From: Candidatus Tectomicrobia bacterium
Lineage (GTDB): Bacteria; UBA8248
Direction of reading: 5' to 3'
NCBI GenBank assembly: GCA_016192135.1
Contig: JACPUR010000016.1
Coordinates: 22,651 to 86,650, forward strand
DNA: 64,000 nt
Shown here: piece by piece, positions 43,426 to 54,766 of the stretch
How positions within the stretch are numbered: position 1 is the first letter of the stretch
Layout: every line of letters begins with the position of its first letter
Notes under the pieces: model-generated
Database searches by the model: none
What the model saw: only the letters and a program-made list of their open reading frames with translations
Told to the model about the DNA's origin: nothing
Made by a program: the position numbers and the translations under genes

Positions 43426-44226
43426 CTAGGCGTCCTCCCCCGCCTCGGCCGGCGCGGACGCACGCAGGGGCTTTCGGCCCGGCGTCTCGGCCACGACAAG
43501 GGCGTCGAGGAGGTTGAGCGCGATGTTCTCCATCTCGAAGATGAGCCGGTCGGCGCGGGAGCGGAGGTAGTGGTAGCCCGCCAGCGCCGGGATGCCCACG
43601 GCCAGCCCCGCCACCGTGGTGATGAGGGCCTCGGAGATGCCCCCGGCCACAAGGCTCGGCGTCACCGTCCCCGCGCGCCCGATGGCCTCGAAGGCGCTGA
43701 GCATCCCCAGGACCGTCCCGAAGAAGCCCAGCATGGGGGCCAGGTTGGCGATGACGCCCAGCGCCCGCAGGTTGCGCCCCAGGACGGAGGACTCGTGCTG
43801 CCCCGTGCCCACCATGGCGCGCTCCATCTCGTCGATCCCCAGGTGGCGCCGCTGGACCCCCGCCCGGAGGATGCGGGCCAGCGGCACGTCGAAGCGCTCG
43901 TACACCCGCAGCGCGGCGTCGAAGTCCGCCCGCCGCCAGTAGCGCTCGCTGGCGTGGACCACCTCGTTCGGGATCACCTTCTCGCGGCGGAAGGCGAAGA
44001 GGCGCTCGAACACCACGGCCAGGGCCACGATGGAACAGACGCCGAGGGGGACCATGGTGATGCCCCCCTTCTTGACGAAGTCCCAGGCCGCCGGGGAGAG
44101 GCCGAAGAGGCCGCCTCCCCCGGCGGGGGGGGCCGGGGCCGCCTGCCCCGCCTGGGCCGCCAAGGCCGCCCCGGCGGCCATAAGAAGCGCCGCGCCCGCC
44201 CATGCTCCCGCCTTCCACGCTGTCAC
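43426..44226 (-). CDS. MotA/TolQ/ExbB-type proton channel protein with signal-like N-terminus
   Basis: GTG 44226 with GGAGGA upstream gives 266 residues: a hydrophobic leader (about 1-22), an Ala/Pro/Gly-rich linker, then a TolQ/ExbB core. The core has KKGGITMVPLGVCSIVALAV, then the pore helices LGFFGTVLGMLSAFEAIG and ISEALITTVAGLAVGIPAL with the conserved Thr/Ala patterns. The leader resembles that of ExbB forms with an extra N-terminal extension. It is coupled to the ExbD-like gene and follows lipB by 16 bases. Confidence 0.88.
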   Translation of the reverse strand: MTAWKAGAWAGAALLMAAGAALAAQAGQAAPAPPAGGGGLFGLSPAAWDFVKKGGITMVPLGVCSIVALAVVFERLFAFRREKVIPNEVVHASERYWRRADFDAALRVYERFDVPLARILRAGVQRRHLGIDEMERAMVGTGQHESSVLGRNLRALGVIANLAPMLGFFGTVLGMLSAFEAIGRAGTVTPSLVAGGISEALITTVAGLAVGIPALAGYHYLRSRADRLIFEMENIALNLLDALVVAETPGRKPLRASAPAEAGEDA

Positions 44227-44242
44227 TTTCGGATTCCTCCGC

Positions 44243-44929
44243 TCACGCCGCGCCGGCCGAGGCGGCCAGCAGGCTCTCGACATCTGGCTCGATACGGATG
44301 CGCTCCCCGAACACGTCCGCGCAGAGCGGGACGATCGCCTCCGCCACCTGGCTGAGCGGGGGAGCCGCGCCGAGGAGGCGATCGAGCGAGGTCACCCGGG
44401 CGCCCGCCTCGCCGCAAGGGTGAATCATCTCGAAAAACCGCAGGTCCGTCGAGACGTTGAAAGCGACCCCGTGCATGGTGATCCACCTCCGGGCGCCCAC
44501 GCCCAGGGAGAGGATCTTCGCTCCCGCCACCCAGAGGCCCGGCTGCCCCGGCCGGCGCTCGGCCCGGAAGCCGAGATCGGCCAGGTGGCGCACGAACACC
44601 TCCTCGAGCCTCCGGCAGTGGCGGTGGACGTCCCGGTCCCGCGCGCGCAGGTCGCACACCGCGTAGAGCATGAGCTGCCCGGGGCCGTGGTAGGTCACCT
44701 CGCCGCCCCGGTTGATGCGGACGACGGGCACCTCCGTGCCGTCCCAGGGCGCCCGGGTGCGGAGCACGTTCGCCTCCGCCCCTCCCTGCCCCAGCGTGAA
44801 CACCGGCTCGTGGTCGAGGAGGAGGAGCGCGTCCTCGGCCAGGCGGCCCGCGGCCCGCTCCTCCCAGAGGCGCCGCTGGAGCGCCCACGCCTCGCCGAAG
44901 GCCATCCGCCCCAGGTGGAGGGCTTTCAC
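44243..44929 (-). CDS. lipB: Octanoyl-ACP:protein N-octanoyltransferase
   Basis: LipB moves octanoate from ACP to lipoyl domains, the first step of lipoate synthesis. The signature RGGEVTYHGPGQLMLYAVCD is clear, with the catalytic Cys in MIHPCGEAG and the catalytic Lys in VAGAKILSLGV; WITMHGVAFNV follows. At 228 residues it is full length. lipA is not in the window. The start ATG 44929 is 9 bases after the dnaE stop. Confidence 0.95.
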   Translation of the reverse strand: MKALHLGRMAFGEAWALQRRLWEERAAGRLAEDALLLLDHEPVFTLGQGGAEANVLRTRAPWDGTEVPVVRINRGGEVTYHGPGQLMLYAVCDLRARDRDVHRHCRRLEEVFVRHLADLGFRAERRPGQPGLWVAGAKILSLGVGARRWITMHGVAFNVSTDLRFFEMIHPCGEAGARVTSLDRLLGAAPPLSQVAEAIVPLCADVFGERIRIEPDVESLLAASAGAA

Positions 44930-44938
44930 CGGGAGGCC

Positions 44939-47900
44939 CTACTCAAAGTAGACCGCCCCCTCCCCCACCAGCTCGCCCAGCTCGGCGGAGAGCGACTCCG
45001 AGGGCGCGACGACGAACTCCCGGCCCGCCTGCACCAGCACCTCGCGCTCCGGGAACTGGAGGGCGAAGAGGACGGGCACCTCGCCCGGGTGGCGGGCCAG
45101 CACCTCGCGCACCGCCGTCAGCCGGCCGTGGGCGCGGCCCGTCTCGCCCAGATGGAGGACCATCCGCTGGGTGCGCGCCATCTGCGCCTGGGCCAGCGGC
45201 TCCACCGAGCGCACCACCACCTGCACCCCCTCCTCCGAGACCTCGGCCATCCCCTCGACCAGGACGGGCTCCTCCGTCTCCAGGCGCGGGAAGAAGGCCT
45301 CGAAAACGTCGGGGAACATGGTCATCTCGGCCGTGCCCTCGCGGTCCTCCAGGACGAAGCTGGCCATCCGGCGCCCGGCCCTCGTGGTGCGGATCTTCGA
45401 GGAGCGGATGAGGCCCGCCATGCGCACCCGGTGGGTGCCCTCGAGCTCGGCCAGCCGGCGGGAGTCCATGTTGGCGAGGCGGCGGATGGTCTCCTGGTGG
45501 TCGTTCAGGGGGTGGCCCGAGACGTAGAAGCCCAGCACCTCCTTCTCGAAGGCGAGCCGCTGACGGGCGGGCCACTCGGGTACATCCGGCAGGGCGGCGG
45601 AGAGGGAGGGCGCCTCCTCGGGGGAGAAGAGGCTCGTTTGGCCCATGGCGGTGGTGCGCTGCTCGCGGACCCCCGCCTCCAAGGCGGCGTCGAGCGCGGC
45701 CATGGCCTGGGCCCGGCCGATCCCCAGGCTGTCGAAGGCGCACGCCTTGACGAGGCTCTCGACCGCCCGGCGGTTCAAGTGGCGGTGCTCCACCCGGCGG
45801 CAGAAGTCGCCCAGGGTGCGGAAGGGCCCCTCCGCCGCCCGGGCGGCCAGGATGGCGTCCACCATGGCCTCCCCCACGTTCTTGACCGCGAGGAGCCCGA
45901 AGCGGATGGAGTCGCCCTCGACGGTGAAGTCCTTGTCGCTCGCGTTCACGTCGGGGGGGAGCACCGCGATGCCCATGTCGCGGCACTCGGCGATGTCCTT
46001 GATCACCTTGTCCGCGTTGTCGCGGTCGCAGGTCAGGAGGGCCGCCATGAACTCCCGCGGGTGATGGGCCTTGAGGTAGGCCGTGCGGTAGGCGATGAGG
46101 GCGTAGGCCGCGCTGTGGCTCTTGTTGAAGCCGTAGCCCGCGAACTGCTGGATCTGGTCCCACAGGGCCTCGACCTTGCGGCGGTCGTGCCCCCAGGCGG
46201 CCGCCCCCTCGACGAAGTCCCGCATCTGCTGGGCCATGAGCTCGGGGCTCTTCTTCCCCATGGCCTTGCGCAGCACGTCCGCGCGGCCCAGGGAGAAGCC
46301 CGAGAGCGCGTTCGATATCTGCATCACCTGCTCCTGGTACACCATGACGCCGTAGGTGCTCTCCAGGATGGGCTTGAGCTCGGGAAAGAAGTAATCGATC
46401 TGCGCCCGCCCGTGCTTGCGGTTGATGAAGGCGTCCACCATCCCGCTGTTGAGGGGCCCGGGGCGGTAGAGGGCCACCATGGCGATGAGGTCCTCGAAGC
46501 TCGAGGGGGCGAGCTTCCGGAGGTACTCGCGGATGCCCCGGCTCTCGAGCTGGAAGATGCCCGTGGTGCGGCCCTCGGAGAGGAGCCTGTAGGAGGCCTC
46601 GTCGCCGAGCGGCAGGGTGTCGAGGTCGAGCTCCACCCCCTTCAGGCGCACGAGGTCGACGGTCCGCTTGAGGGCGGTCAGGGTCTTGAGGCCCAGGAAG
46701 TCCATCTTGAGGAGGCCGAGCTGCTCGACGTCCTTCATGTCGAACTGCGTCATGACCTCGCCGCCGGACCCCTTGTAGAGGGGCACGAAATCCGTGAGCT
46801 TCGAGGGCGCGATCACCACCCCCGCCGCGTGGGTGCCCGCGTGGCGGATGTTCCCCTCGAGCTTGCGGGCCGTCTCCATGAGCCGGCCCACGTTCGGGTC
46901 GCGGCTCACCGCCTCGCGCAGGCGGGGCTCCTTCTGGAGGGCGTCGTCCAGGGTGATCTTGAGCTCGTTCGGGACGAGCTTGGCGATGCGGTCCACCTCG
47001 CCGTAGGGCATGTCCATCACCCGGCCCACGTCGCGGAGCACTCCCTTGGCCAGCATGCTGCCGAAGGTGATGATCTGGCAGACGTTCTCGCGGCCGTACT
47101 TCTCCTGCACGTAGCGGATGACCTCGTCCCGGCGGTCCATGCAGAAGTCGATGTCGATGTCGGGGGGGCTCACCCGCTCGGGGTTCAGGAAGCGCTCGAA
47201 GAGGAGGGAGTAGCGGAGCGGGTCGATGCCCGTGATCCCCAAGGCGAAGGCGGCGAGGCTCCCCGCCGCCGAGCCCCGCCCCGGCCCCACGGGGATGCCG
47301 TTCTCGCGGGCGTAGCGGATGAAGTCCGAGACGACGAGGAAGTAGCCCTCGTATCCCTGGCTGTTGATGACGCCCAGCTCCATGGCGAGGCGCTCGCGGT
47401 AGCGCCTGGCCTCGCTCCCGCCGATGCCGAGCTGCTTGAGCCGCTGCTCGAGCCCCTCCTCGGCCAGCTTCCGGAGGTAGGTCTTGCGGTCCGAGCCGTC
47501 CGGGATGGGGAAGTCCGGGTAGTGGCTCCCCCCGAACTCGAAGGCGAAGTCGCAGCGCTCGGCCACGGCCAGGGTGTTCCGGAGCGCCTCGGGCACCTCC
47601 TTGAACAGGGCCCCCATCTCCCCGGCGCTCTTCAGGTAGAACTCGTGGCTCTTGATGTGCATCCGGTTGGGATCGGTCAGGGTCTTGCCCGTCTGGATGC
47701 AGATGAGGACCTCCTGGACGCTGTGGTCGCCCTGGTCCAGGTAGTGCACGTCGTTCGTGGCAACGAGGGGGAGAGCGAGCTCCCGGGCGAGGGCGACGGC
47801 CTCGGGGACGAGGCGCTTGTCCTCCTCCATCCCGTGGTCCTGGATCTCCAGGTAGTAGCGGCCCGGGAAGAGCTCCTTGTAGAAGGAGGCTGCCTCGCGG

Positions 47901-48376
47901 GCGGCGGCGCGGTCCCCCCTCAGGAGGGCCTCGTTCACCTCCCCCTTCAGGCAGGCCGAGGTGCAGATGAGGCCCTCGGCGTGCCGGGCGAGGATCTCCC
48001 GGTCCACGCGCGGGAAGTAGTACATCCCCTCGGTGAAGCCCGCCGTCACCAGCTCGCAGAGGTTGCGGTAGCCCTTCGCGTTCTCGGCCAGGAGCAGCAT
48101 GTGCCAGGAACGGGAGCCCCCCGTGCTGTTGTTCGCCCGGTCGTGGCGGCTGCCCGGGGCGACGTACACCTCGCAGCCGATGATGGGCTTCACCCCCGCC
48201 TTCCTGGCCGCCTCGAAGAACTTGATCGCCCCGCACATGTTGCCGTGATCGGTGAGGGCCATGGCGGGCATGCCGAGCGACGCCCCGCGCTGGACCAGGT
48301 CGTCGATGCGCGCCGCGCCGTCGAGGAGGCTGTACTGGCTGTGCAGGTGGAGGTGGACGAACTCGGCGGCCCCCAT
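44939..48376 (-). CDS. dnaE: DNA polymerase III subunit alpha
   Basis: The replicative polymerase, 1145 residues from ATG 48376 (four bases after guaA). The N-terminal PHP domain shows FVHLHLHSQYSLLDGAARI and ALTDHGNMCGAI. The palm has GPGRGSAAGSLAAFALGI and the catalytic PDIDIDFCMDRRDEVI. MDFLGLKTLTAL and YQEQVMQISNALSGFSLG follow, then the HhH region and an OB fold near the C-terminus (MAGLIRSSKIRTTRAGRRMA). The PHP His residues seem intact, so a proofreading-like or pyrophosphatase activity in this domain is possible. Confidence 0.97.
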   Translation of the reverse strand: MGAAEFVHLHLHSQYSLLDGAARIDDLVQRGASLGMPAMALTDHGNMCGAIKFFEAARKAGVKPIIGCEVYVAPGSRHDRANNSTGGSRSWHMLLLAENAKGYRNLCELVTAGFTEGMYYFPRVDREILARHAEGLICTSACLKGEVNEALLRGDRAAAREAASFYKELFPGRYYLEIQDHGMEEDKRLVPEAVALARELALPLVATNDVHYLDQGDHSVQEVLICIQTGKTLTDPNRMHIKSHEFYLKSAGEMGALFKEVPEALRNTLAVAERCDFAFEFGGSHYPDFPIPDGSDRKTYLRKLAEEGLEQRLKQLGIGGSEARRYRERLAMELGVINSQGYEGYFLVVSDFIRYARENGIPVGPGRGSAAGSLAAFALGITGIDPLRYSLLFERFLNPERVSPPDIDIDFCMDRRDEVIRYVQEKYGRENVCQIITFGSMLAKGVLRDVGRVMDMPYGEVDRIAKLVPNELKITLDDALQKEPRLREAVSRDPNVGRLMETARKLEGNIRHAGTHAAGVVIAPSKLTDFVPLYKGSGGEVMTQFDMKDVEQLGLLKMDFLGLKTLTALKRTVDLVRLKGVELDLDTLPLGDEASYRLLSEGRTTGIFQLESRGIREYLRKLAPSSFEDLIAMVALYRPGPLNSGMVDAFINRKHGRAQIDYFFPELKPILESTYGVMVYQEQVMQISNALSGFSLGRADVLRKAMGKKSPELMAQQMRDFVEGAAAWGHDRRKVEALWDQIQQFAGYGFNKSHSAAYALIAYRTAYLKAHHPREFMAALLTCDRDNADKVIKDIAECRDMGIAVLPPDVNASDKDFTVEGDSIRFGLLAVKNVGEAMVDAILAARAAEGPFRTLGDFCRRVEHRHLNRRAVESLVKACAFDSLGIGRAQAMAALDAALEAGVREQRTTAMGQTSLFSPEEAPSLSAALPDVPEWPARQRLAFEKEVLGFYVSGHPLNDHQETIRRLANMDSRRLAELEGTHRVRMAGLIRSSKIRTTRAGRRMASFVLEDREGTAEMTMFPDVFEAFFPRLETEEPVLVEGMAEVSEEGVQVVVRSVEPLAQAQMARTQRMVLHLGETGRAHGRLTAVREVLARHPGEVPVLFALQFPEREVLVQAGREFVVAPSESLSAELGELVGEGAVYFE

Positions 48377-48380
48377 GAGG

Positions 48381-49916
48381 CTACTCCCACTCGATGGTGG
48401 CGGGCGGTTTGGACGAGACATCGTACACCACGCGGTTGATGCCGCGCACTTCGTTGATGATGCGGTTCGAGGCCTCGGCCAGGAGATCGTAGGGCAGGTG
48501 GGCCCAGTCGGCCGTCATGCCGTCCTGGCTGGTGACGGCGCGGAGCGCCAGCGCGTTCTCGTAGGTGCGCGCGTCCCCCATCACCCCCACCGTCCGCACG
48601 GGCAGCAGGACCGAGAAGGCCTGCCACACCTTGTCGTACCAGCCGCGCTCCCGGAGTATCCCGATGAAGATGGCGTCCGCCTCGCGGAGCACCCGCAGAC
48701 GATCCTCGGTGATCTCGCCCAGCACCCGCACCGCGAGCCCCGGCCCCGGGAAGGGGTGCCGCCAGAGGATGTCCTCCGGCAGGCCCAGTTCCTCCCCCGC
48801 GGCGCGCACCTCGTCCTTGAAGAGCTCCCGCAGCGGCTCGACGAGGGCGAGTTCCATCCGCTCGGGAAGCCCCCCCACGTTGTGGTGGCTCTTGATGGTG
48901 GCCGAGGGGCCCTTGAAGGAGACGCTCTCGATCACGTCCGGGTAGAGGGTGCCCTGGGCGAGGAACTTGACCCGCCCGAGCTTGCGGGCCTCCTTCTCGA
49001 AGACCCGGATGAAGGTTTCGCCGATGCGCTTGCGCTTGGCCTCGGGGTCGGTCACCCCGGCCAGGGCGGCCAGGAACTCCCGCCGCGCGTCCACCGGGAC
49101 GAGGTTCATCTCGAGCCTCCGGCCGAAGGTCTCGATGACGCCGGCCCCCTCGTCCTTCCGGAGAAGGCCGTTGTCCACGAAGATGCAGGTGAGCTGGTCC
49201 CCCACCGCGCGGTGGATGAGGGTGGCCGCGACGGAGGAGTCCACGCCCCCCGAGAGCCCGCAGATGACCTTCCCGCCCCCGACCTGGGCGCGGATGCGCT
49301 CGGTGGCCTCGTCGATGAAGGAGCGCATGTTCCAGTCGCCCTTGCACCCGCACACCCCGAAGACGAAGTTGCGCAGGATCTCCTTCCCCCTCGGGGTGTG
49401 CACCACCTCGGGGTGGAACTGGATGCCGTAGCGCAGGCCATCCTCGGAACCCATCGCGGCGACGGGGGAGCCCGCCGAGTGGGCCAGGGGCCGGTAGCCG
49501 GGCGGCGGGGCCTCGATGGCGTCGCCGTGGCTCATCCACACCGTCTCGCGCCCCGCCGAGCCCTCGAAGATGCCCACGGGCCGGTCCACCACCAGCTCGG
49601 CCCGGCCGTACTCGCGGCGGTGGACGGGGGCCACCCGCCCCCCGAGCAGGTGGGTCATGAGCTGCATGCCGTAGCAGATGCCCAGGACGGGGGCGTCCCC
49701 CCGCAGCAGATCGGCGTCCACCGTGGGGGCGCCGTTCTCGTAGACGCTCGACGGGCCTCCCGAGAGGATCACCCCCCTGGTCTCCGGCGTCAGGAGCTCG
49801 CGCCAGGAGGCGGTGCAGGGGTGGATTTCGCAGTAGACCTGCATCTCGCGGACGCGACGCGCGATCAACTGGGTGTACTGGGAGCCGAAGTCGAGGATGA
49901 GGATCCGCTCGCGCAT
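48381..49916 (-). CDS. guaA: GMP synthase (glutamine-hydrolysing)
   Basis: GuaA aminates XMP to GMP. It begins with the class I amidotransferase domain ([20 protein letters not shown], catalytic Cys in GICYGMQLM, His/Glu in [12 protein letters not shown]). The ATP-PPase domain follows with [17 protein letters not shown], then the dimerisation domain ending [18 protein letters not shown]. Full length at 511 residues. It is grouped with guaB, two genes upstream. Confidence 0.97.
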   Translation of the reverse strand: MRERILILDFGSQYTQLIARRVREMQVYCEIHPCTASWRELLTPETRGVILSGGPSSVYENGAPTVDADLLRGDAPVLGICYGMQLMTHLLGGRVAPVHRREYGRAELVVDRPVGIFEGSAGRETVWMSHGDAIEAPPPGYRPLAHSAGSPVAAMGSEDGLRYGIQFHPEVVHTPRGKEILRNFVFGVCGCKGDWNMRSFIDEATERIRAQVGGGKVICGLSGGVDSSVAATLIHRAVGDQLTCIFVDNGLLRKDEGAGVIETFGRRLEMNLVPVDARREFLAALAGVTDPEAKRKRIGETFIRVFEKEARKLGRVKFLAQGTLYPDVIESVSFKGPSATIKSHHNVGGLPERMELALVEPLRELFKDEVRAAGEELGLPEDILWRHPFPGPGLAVRVLGEITEDRLRVLREADAIFIGILRERGWYDKVWQAFSVLLPVRTVGVMGDARTYENALALRAVTSQDGMTADWAHLPYDLLAEASNRIINEVRGINRVVYDVSSKPPATIEWE

Positions 49917-49921
49917 GATGC

Positions 49922-50791
49922 TCAGCGGGTGAAGAATTCTTCGAAATAGACCGAGCGCACTTGCCCCTGGACCACCTCCTTCGACAGCCGGGCGATGAGG
50001 GCGGCCTTGGCCTGCTCGCGCCCCTTGGGGCTGGCCAGGTCCTGGGGGGTCATGCGGTTGAAATGGTCGAAGACGGCCTCGCGGATGACGGAGCGCTTGC
50101 CCGCCACCTCGCGCAAGGCCGCCTGGTTAGAGACGCCCAGGGTGAGGGAGAGGTGAAGGAAGACGGTGGGGCCCTTCTCCCTCGCGTTCCGCCGGCTCCC
50201 TTCCAGGGGGATGAAGAAGGGCTCCTCGAGGGCGATCTTCCCGGCGTCGGTCTCGTCCCCCTTGCCGCCGGGGGAGATGGAGGGGAGCGCTGGCTCCTGC
50301 GGCCCCGGGGCGAGCACCTTCATCGTCTCGCGCGGGTCCGCCGGGGCCTTGGGCGCCTCCTTGGGCGGGAGCACCCGGGCCTGCTCGACCGCCTTGGGGG
50401 CCTCGGCCCGGGGCGCGAGCCCCTGGCGGATGATGAAGGCGAAGGTCCAGCCCATGGACAGGATGAGGGCCGCGCCGGCCGCGGGGACGACGTAGTACAT
50501 GAGGGCGGAGGGGCGCTTGGCGCCCCGCTTCCGGCCCGCGCCCCCGGCTTCCTCGTCTTCATCCGCCTCCTCCGCCGCCTTGGCCGCGGCGGGCTTTTTC
50601 TCCGGGGCGGGCTCGACGAGAGGGGGCCGCTCCTTCTTCGGCGGCGCCGCGACCTCGATGGGATGCTCGTCGCGCTCGAGCTGCGGCCCCGCAGGCGCGG
50701 CGGCGGGGGCCGCGGCGGCGCCCCCGGCGAACAGGTCGTCGGCGACGTCGATCTCGGTGGAGCGGCTGGCTTGCGCGGGCGTCTTGGCCAT
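49922..50791 (-). CDS. Orphan FliL-like single-pass membrane protein
   Basis: The 289-residue product has a disordered Pro/Ala/Glu-rich cytoplasmic start (1-95), one membrane helix (about 98-122, [20 protein letters not shown]), a Pro-rich linker and a C-terminal domain (about 188-289) with the FliL pattern: [58 protein letters not shown]. FliL is a stomatin/SPFH-like regulator of flagellar stators, but no flagellar gene is in the window. It may regulate the ExbB/ExbD-type channel encoded nearby. It sits between guaB and guaA. Confidence 0.65.
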   Translation of the reverse strand: MAKTPAQASRSTEIDVADDLFAGGAAAAPAAAPAGPQLERDEHPIEVAAPPKKERPPLVEPAPEKKPAAAKAAEEADEDEEAGGAGRKRGAKRPSALMYYVVPAAGAALILSMGWTFAFIIRQGLAPRAEAPKAVEQARVLPPKEAPKAPADPRETMKVLAPGPQEPALPSISPGGKGDETDAGKIALEEPFFIPLEGSRRNAREKGPTVFLHLSLTLGVSNQAALREVAGKRSVIREAVFDHFNRMTPQDLASPKGREQAKAALIARLSKEVVQGQVRSVYFEEFFTR

Positions 50792-50842
50792 CTTCCGTCC
50801 AATCTGAACGGGGGGGCCGGGCCGCCCCTCCGGGGAACGCGC

Positions 50843-52447
<1,605 letters not shown>

Positions 52448-52575
52448 TTATGAAATAAAGGGCTCAGGAAAAGAAGAAACCCCACGTTCCCTCCTCCCGC
52501 GACAGGCAGCATTTTCCGCCCGGGGGAGGCCCCTGTCAAGAAGAAGGCGGGCGCGCCTCGGCCGGACAGCCACCC

Positions 52576-54483
52576 TCAGGAGCGCAGGAAGCGCCGCCGG
52601 ACGGGCCCCGTCCCCAGCACCAGCATCAGGGGGCGCCCGTGGGGGCAGGTCCAGCTCCCCGGCATCCCGTCCACCGCCTTGATGAGGGCCGCCACCTCCT
52701 CGGGGTGGAGCGCCTGGGCCGCCTTGACCGCCCCCCGGCAGCTCATCCGGGCGATGATGCCGTCGATGAGGTCGGGGAAGCTCATGGGCTCCTCCCACTC
52801 GGCCAGGCCCTCGACCACCCGCCGCACCGCCCCCACCGGGTCGCGCTCGGCGAGGAGCGCGGGCACCGAGCGGATGAGGTACTCCCCCGGGCCCGCCGGC
52901 TCGAGCTCGAAGCCCGAGCGCTCGAGCGCCGCGCGGTGCGCCTCGAGCCGGATGGCCTCCTCGGGCCGGAGGCGGATGGAGGCGGGCACCAGGCAGGCCT
53001 GGGTCTCGACTCTCCCCTCCCGGAACTCGTCCCGGAAGCGGTTGTAGAGCACCCGCTCGTGGGCCGCGTGCTGGTCCATGAACACGAGGCCCTGGGGCGA
53101 GGCGAAGAGGAGGAAGCACTCATCCCACTGCCCCAGGTAGCGGCACTCGCCCAGTCGGATGGGCCGCGAGGGATGGGGCGGCTGGAGCACCCGCTCGAGC
53201 GGCCCCGCCAGGGCCGAGGCGCGGAAGACGGGGAGGTTCTTCTCCGCGAGCCCGGGCGGGAGCGGAGGCGCCTCCTCCGGGGCCTGCGCGTACTCGGCGG
53301 CCGGCTCGTAGACGAGGGGAGCGGCCTCGCCTTCACGAGAAGGGTCCTCGGGCGCGCGGGGGGGGATGTAGCCCCCTCCCCCGAGCAGGGAGGGCGGGGC
53401 GGGCCTCCCGCCGGGGCGGGTCTCCCCCAGCCGCCCCGCCGGGATGGGGGCCTCGGGCCTCCGGTAGGTCAGCCGGGGGCGGGGCGCGGGGGCCCCCAGC
53501 GTCCCGGTGAGGGCGTCGCGCACCAGGGCGTAGACGGCCGAGGCGCGGCGGAAGCGCACTTCCTCCTTCGCCGGGTGGACGTTCACGTCCACCTCCTCGG
53601 GGGGCAGGTCCAGGAAGAGCACGAAGAGGGGGTGCCGCCCCGAGGGCAGGAAGCTCCGGTAGGCCTCGTAGGCGGCCCGCACCAGGACGGGATCGCGCAC
53701 CGGGCGGCCGTTCACGAAAAGATACTGCCCGTCCCGGCCCGAGCGGGTGAGGCTGGGGGCTGCGGCCCAGCCGGTGAGCCGCACCCCCTCGCTTTCCCCG
53801 TTCACCTCCAGGAGGTGGGGCGCCGAGTCCTTCCCGAGAAGGGCGGCCGCGCGGGAGAGGCGTTCCTCTCCCGCCCGGAGATCCAGGAGCACCTTCCCGC
53901 CGTGGCGGAGCACGAAGGCCGCCTCGGGCCGCGCCATCGCCGCCCGGCTCACCACCTCGACGCAGCGCGCCAGCTCGGTCTCGGGCCGCCGGAGGAACTT
54001 CCGCCGCGCGGGGACGTTGAAGAAGAGCGAGCGGGCCTCGATCTGGGTGCCCTCGGGCGCCCCCATCTCGGTCACCCGCTTGACCTGCCCCCCCTCGATC
54101 ACCACCTCGGTGCCGAGCGGCTCGCCGGGCCTCCGGGTGGTGAGGGTCACCTTGCTCACCGCCGCGATGGAGGGCAGCGCCTCCCCCCGGAAGCCCAGGG
54201 TGGAGACCCGGTGCAGGTCCTCGGAGGAGGCGATCTTGCTCGTGGCGTGGCGCTCGAAGGCGAGCAGCGCGTCGTCCCGGCCCATGCCTTCGCCGTCGTC
54301 CCGCACCCGAATGCTCTGGGCGCCGCCGCCTTCGAGGTCCACCTGGATGCGGCGGGCCCCGGCGTCGAGGGCGTTCTCGACCAGCTCCTTCAGGGCCGCG
54401 GCGGGCCGCTGGACCACCTCTCCGGCCGCGATCTGGTTCGCGAGCGCCTCGGGGAGGACGCGGATGCGGCTCGGCTGGGGCAT
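52576..54483 (-). CDS. mutL: DNA mismatch repair protein MutL
   Basis: A 635-residue MutL. The GHKL ATPase has ELVENALDAGARRI (catalytic Glu), DDGEGMGRDDALLAF, STLGFRGEALPSIAAV and GTQIEARSLFFNVPAR. The linker (about 335-440) is Pro/Gly-rich. In the C-terminal domain the endonuclease motif DQHA-x2-E-x4-E reads DQHAAHERVLYN at 470-481, with Asn replacing the last Glu. SCRGAVKAAQ and CPHGRP motifs are kept. The change may weaken nicking. No mutS is nearby. It begins at ATG 54483. Confidence 0.95.
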   Translation of the reverse strand: MPQPSRIRVLPEALANQIAAGEVVQRPAAALKELVENALDAGARRIQVDLEGGGAQSIRVRDDGEGMGRDDALLAFERHATSKIASSEDLHRVSTLGFRGEALPSIAAVSKVTLTTRRPGEPLGTEVVIEGGQVKRVTEMGAPEGTQIEARSLFFNVPARRKFLRRPETELARCVEVVSRAAMARPEAAFVLRHGGKVLLDLRAGEERLSRAAALLGKDSAPHLLEVNGESEGVRLTGWAAAPSLTRSGRDGQYLFVNGRPVRDPVLVRAAYEAYRSFLPSGRHPLFVLFLDLPPEEVDVNVHPAKEEVRFRRASAVYALVRDALTGTLGAPAPRPRLTYRRPEAPIPAGRLGETRPGGRPAPPSLLGGGGYIPPRAPEDPSREGEAAPLVYEPAAEYAQAPEEAPPLPPGLAEKNLPVFRASALAGPLERVLQPPHPSRPIRLGECRYLGQWDECFLLFASPQGLVFMDQHAAHERVLYNRFRDEFREGRVETQACLVPASIRLRPEEAIRLEAHRAALERSGFELEPAGPGEYLIRSVPALLAERDPVGAVRRVVEGLAEWEEPMSFPDLIDGIIARMSCRGAVKAAQALHPEEVAALIKAVDGMPGSWTCPHGRPLMLVLGTGPVRRRFLRS

Positions 54484-54647
54484 GGGGGGCCTCCCGGGGG
54501 AACGAAGGAGCCCCATGCTCCCCCATCCCGGCGGGGCTGTCAAGGCGGACCACAAGATTTAGTGGGGTGAATTGGAAATGATGGCCATATGTGCGCAAAG
54601 TGTCCGCGCTAGCGAAGGGGAATCGGCCGCCTCCCCAGCTCATGTCC

Positions 54648-54676
54648 TTGACAATCAGGCATATCGTGATTTAAAT
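54648..54676 (+). promoter_or_regulatory. Sigma70-type promoter of the multicopper oxidase gene
   Basis: A perfect -35 TTGACA (54648-54653) is followed after 17 bases by TTAAAT (54671-54676), four of six matches to the -10 box, in a distinctly AT-rich patch. The start codon lies 90 bases downstream. mutL is transcribed in the opposite direction from the same intergenic region. Confidence 0.6.
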
Positions 54677-54766
54677 TTAGATAAGCCTAATTATTCTTTT
54701 GATCCCCCTCTATCTTACCCGTGAAAAGCTCACACCCGCATCGACGACCCCTGGAGACGTGCTCCA

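Noticed and set aside
44030-48439. A plus-strand open frame of about 1470 codons
   Set aside because: It lies opposite ExbB, LipB and DnaE, which carry complete catalytic motifs. The plus-strand translation has no recognisable domain and typical antisense composition.
49922-50791. Part of a flagellar operon
   Set aside because: No other flagellar or chemotaxis gene occurs in the window, and the gene lies between purine synthesis genes.
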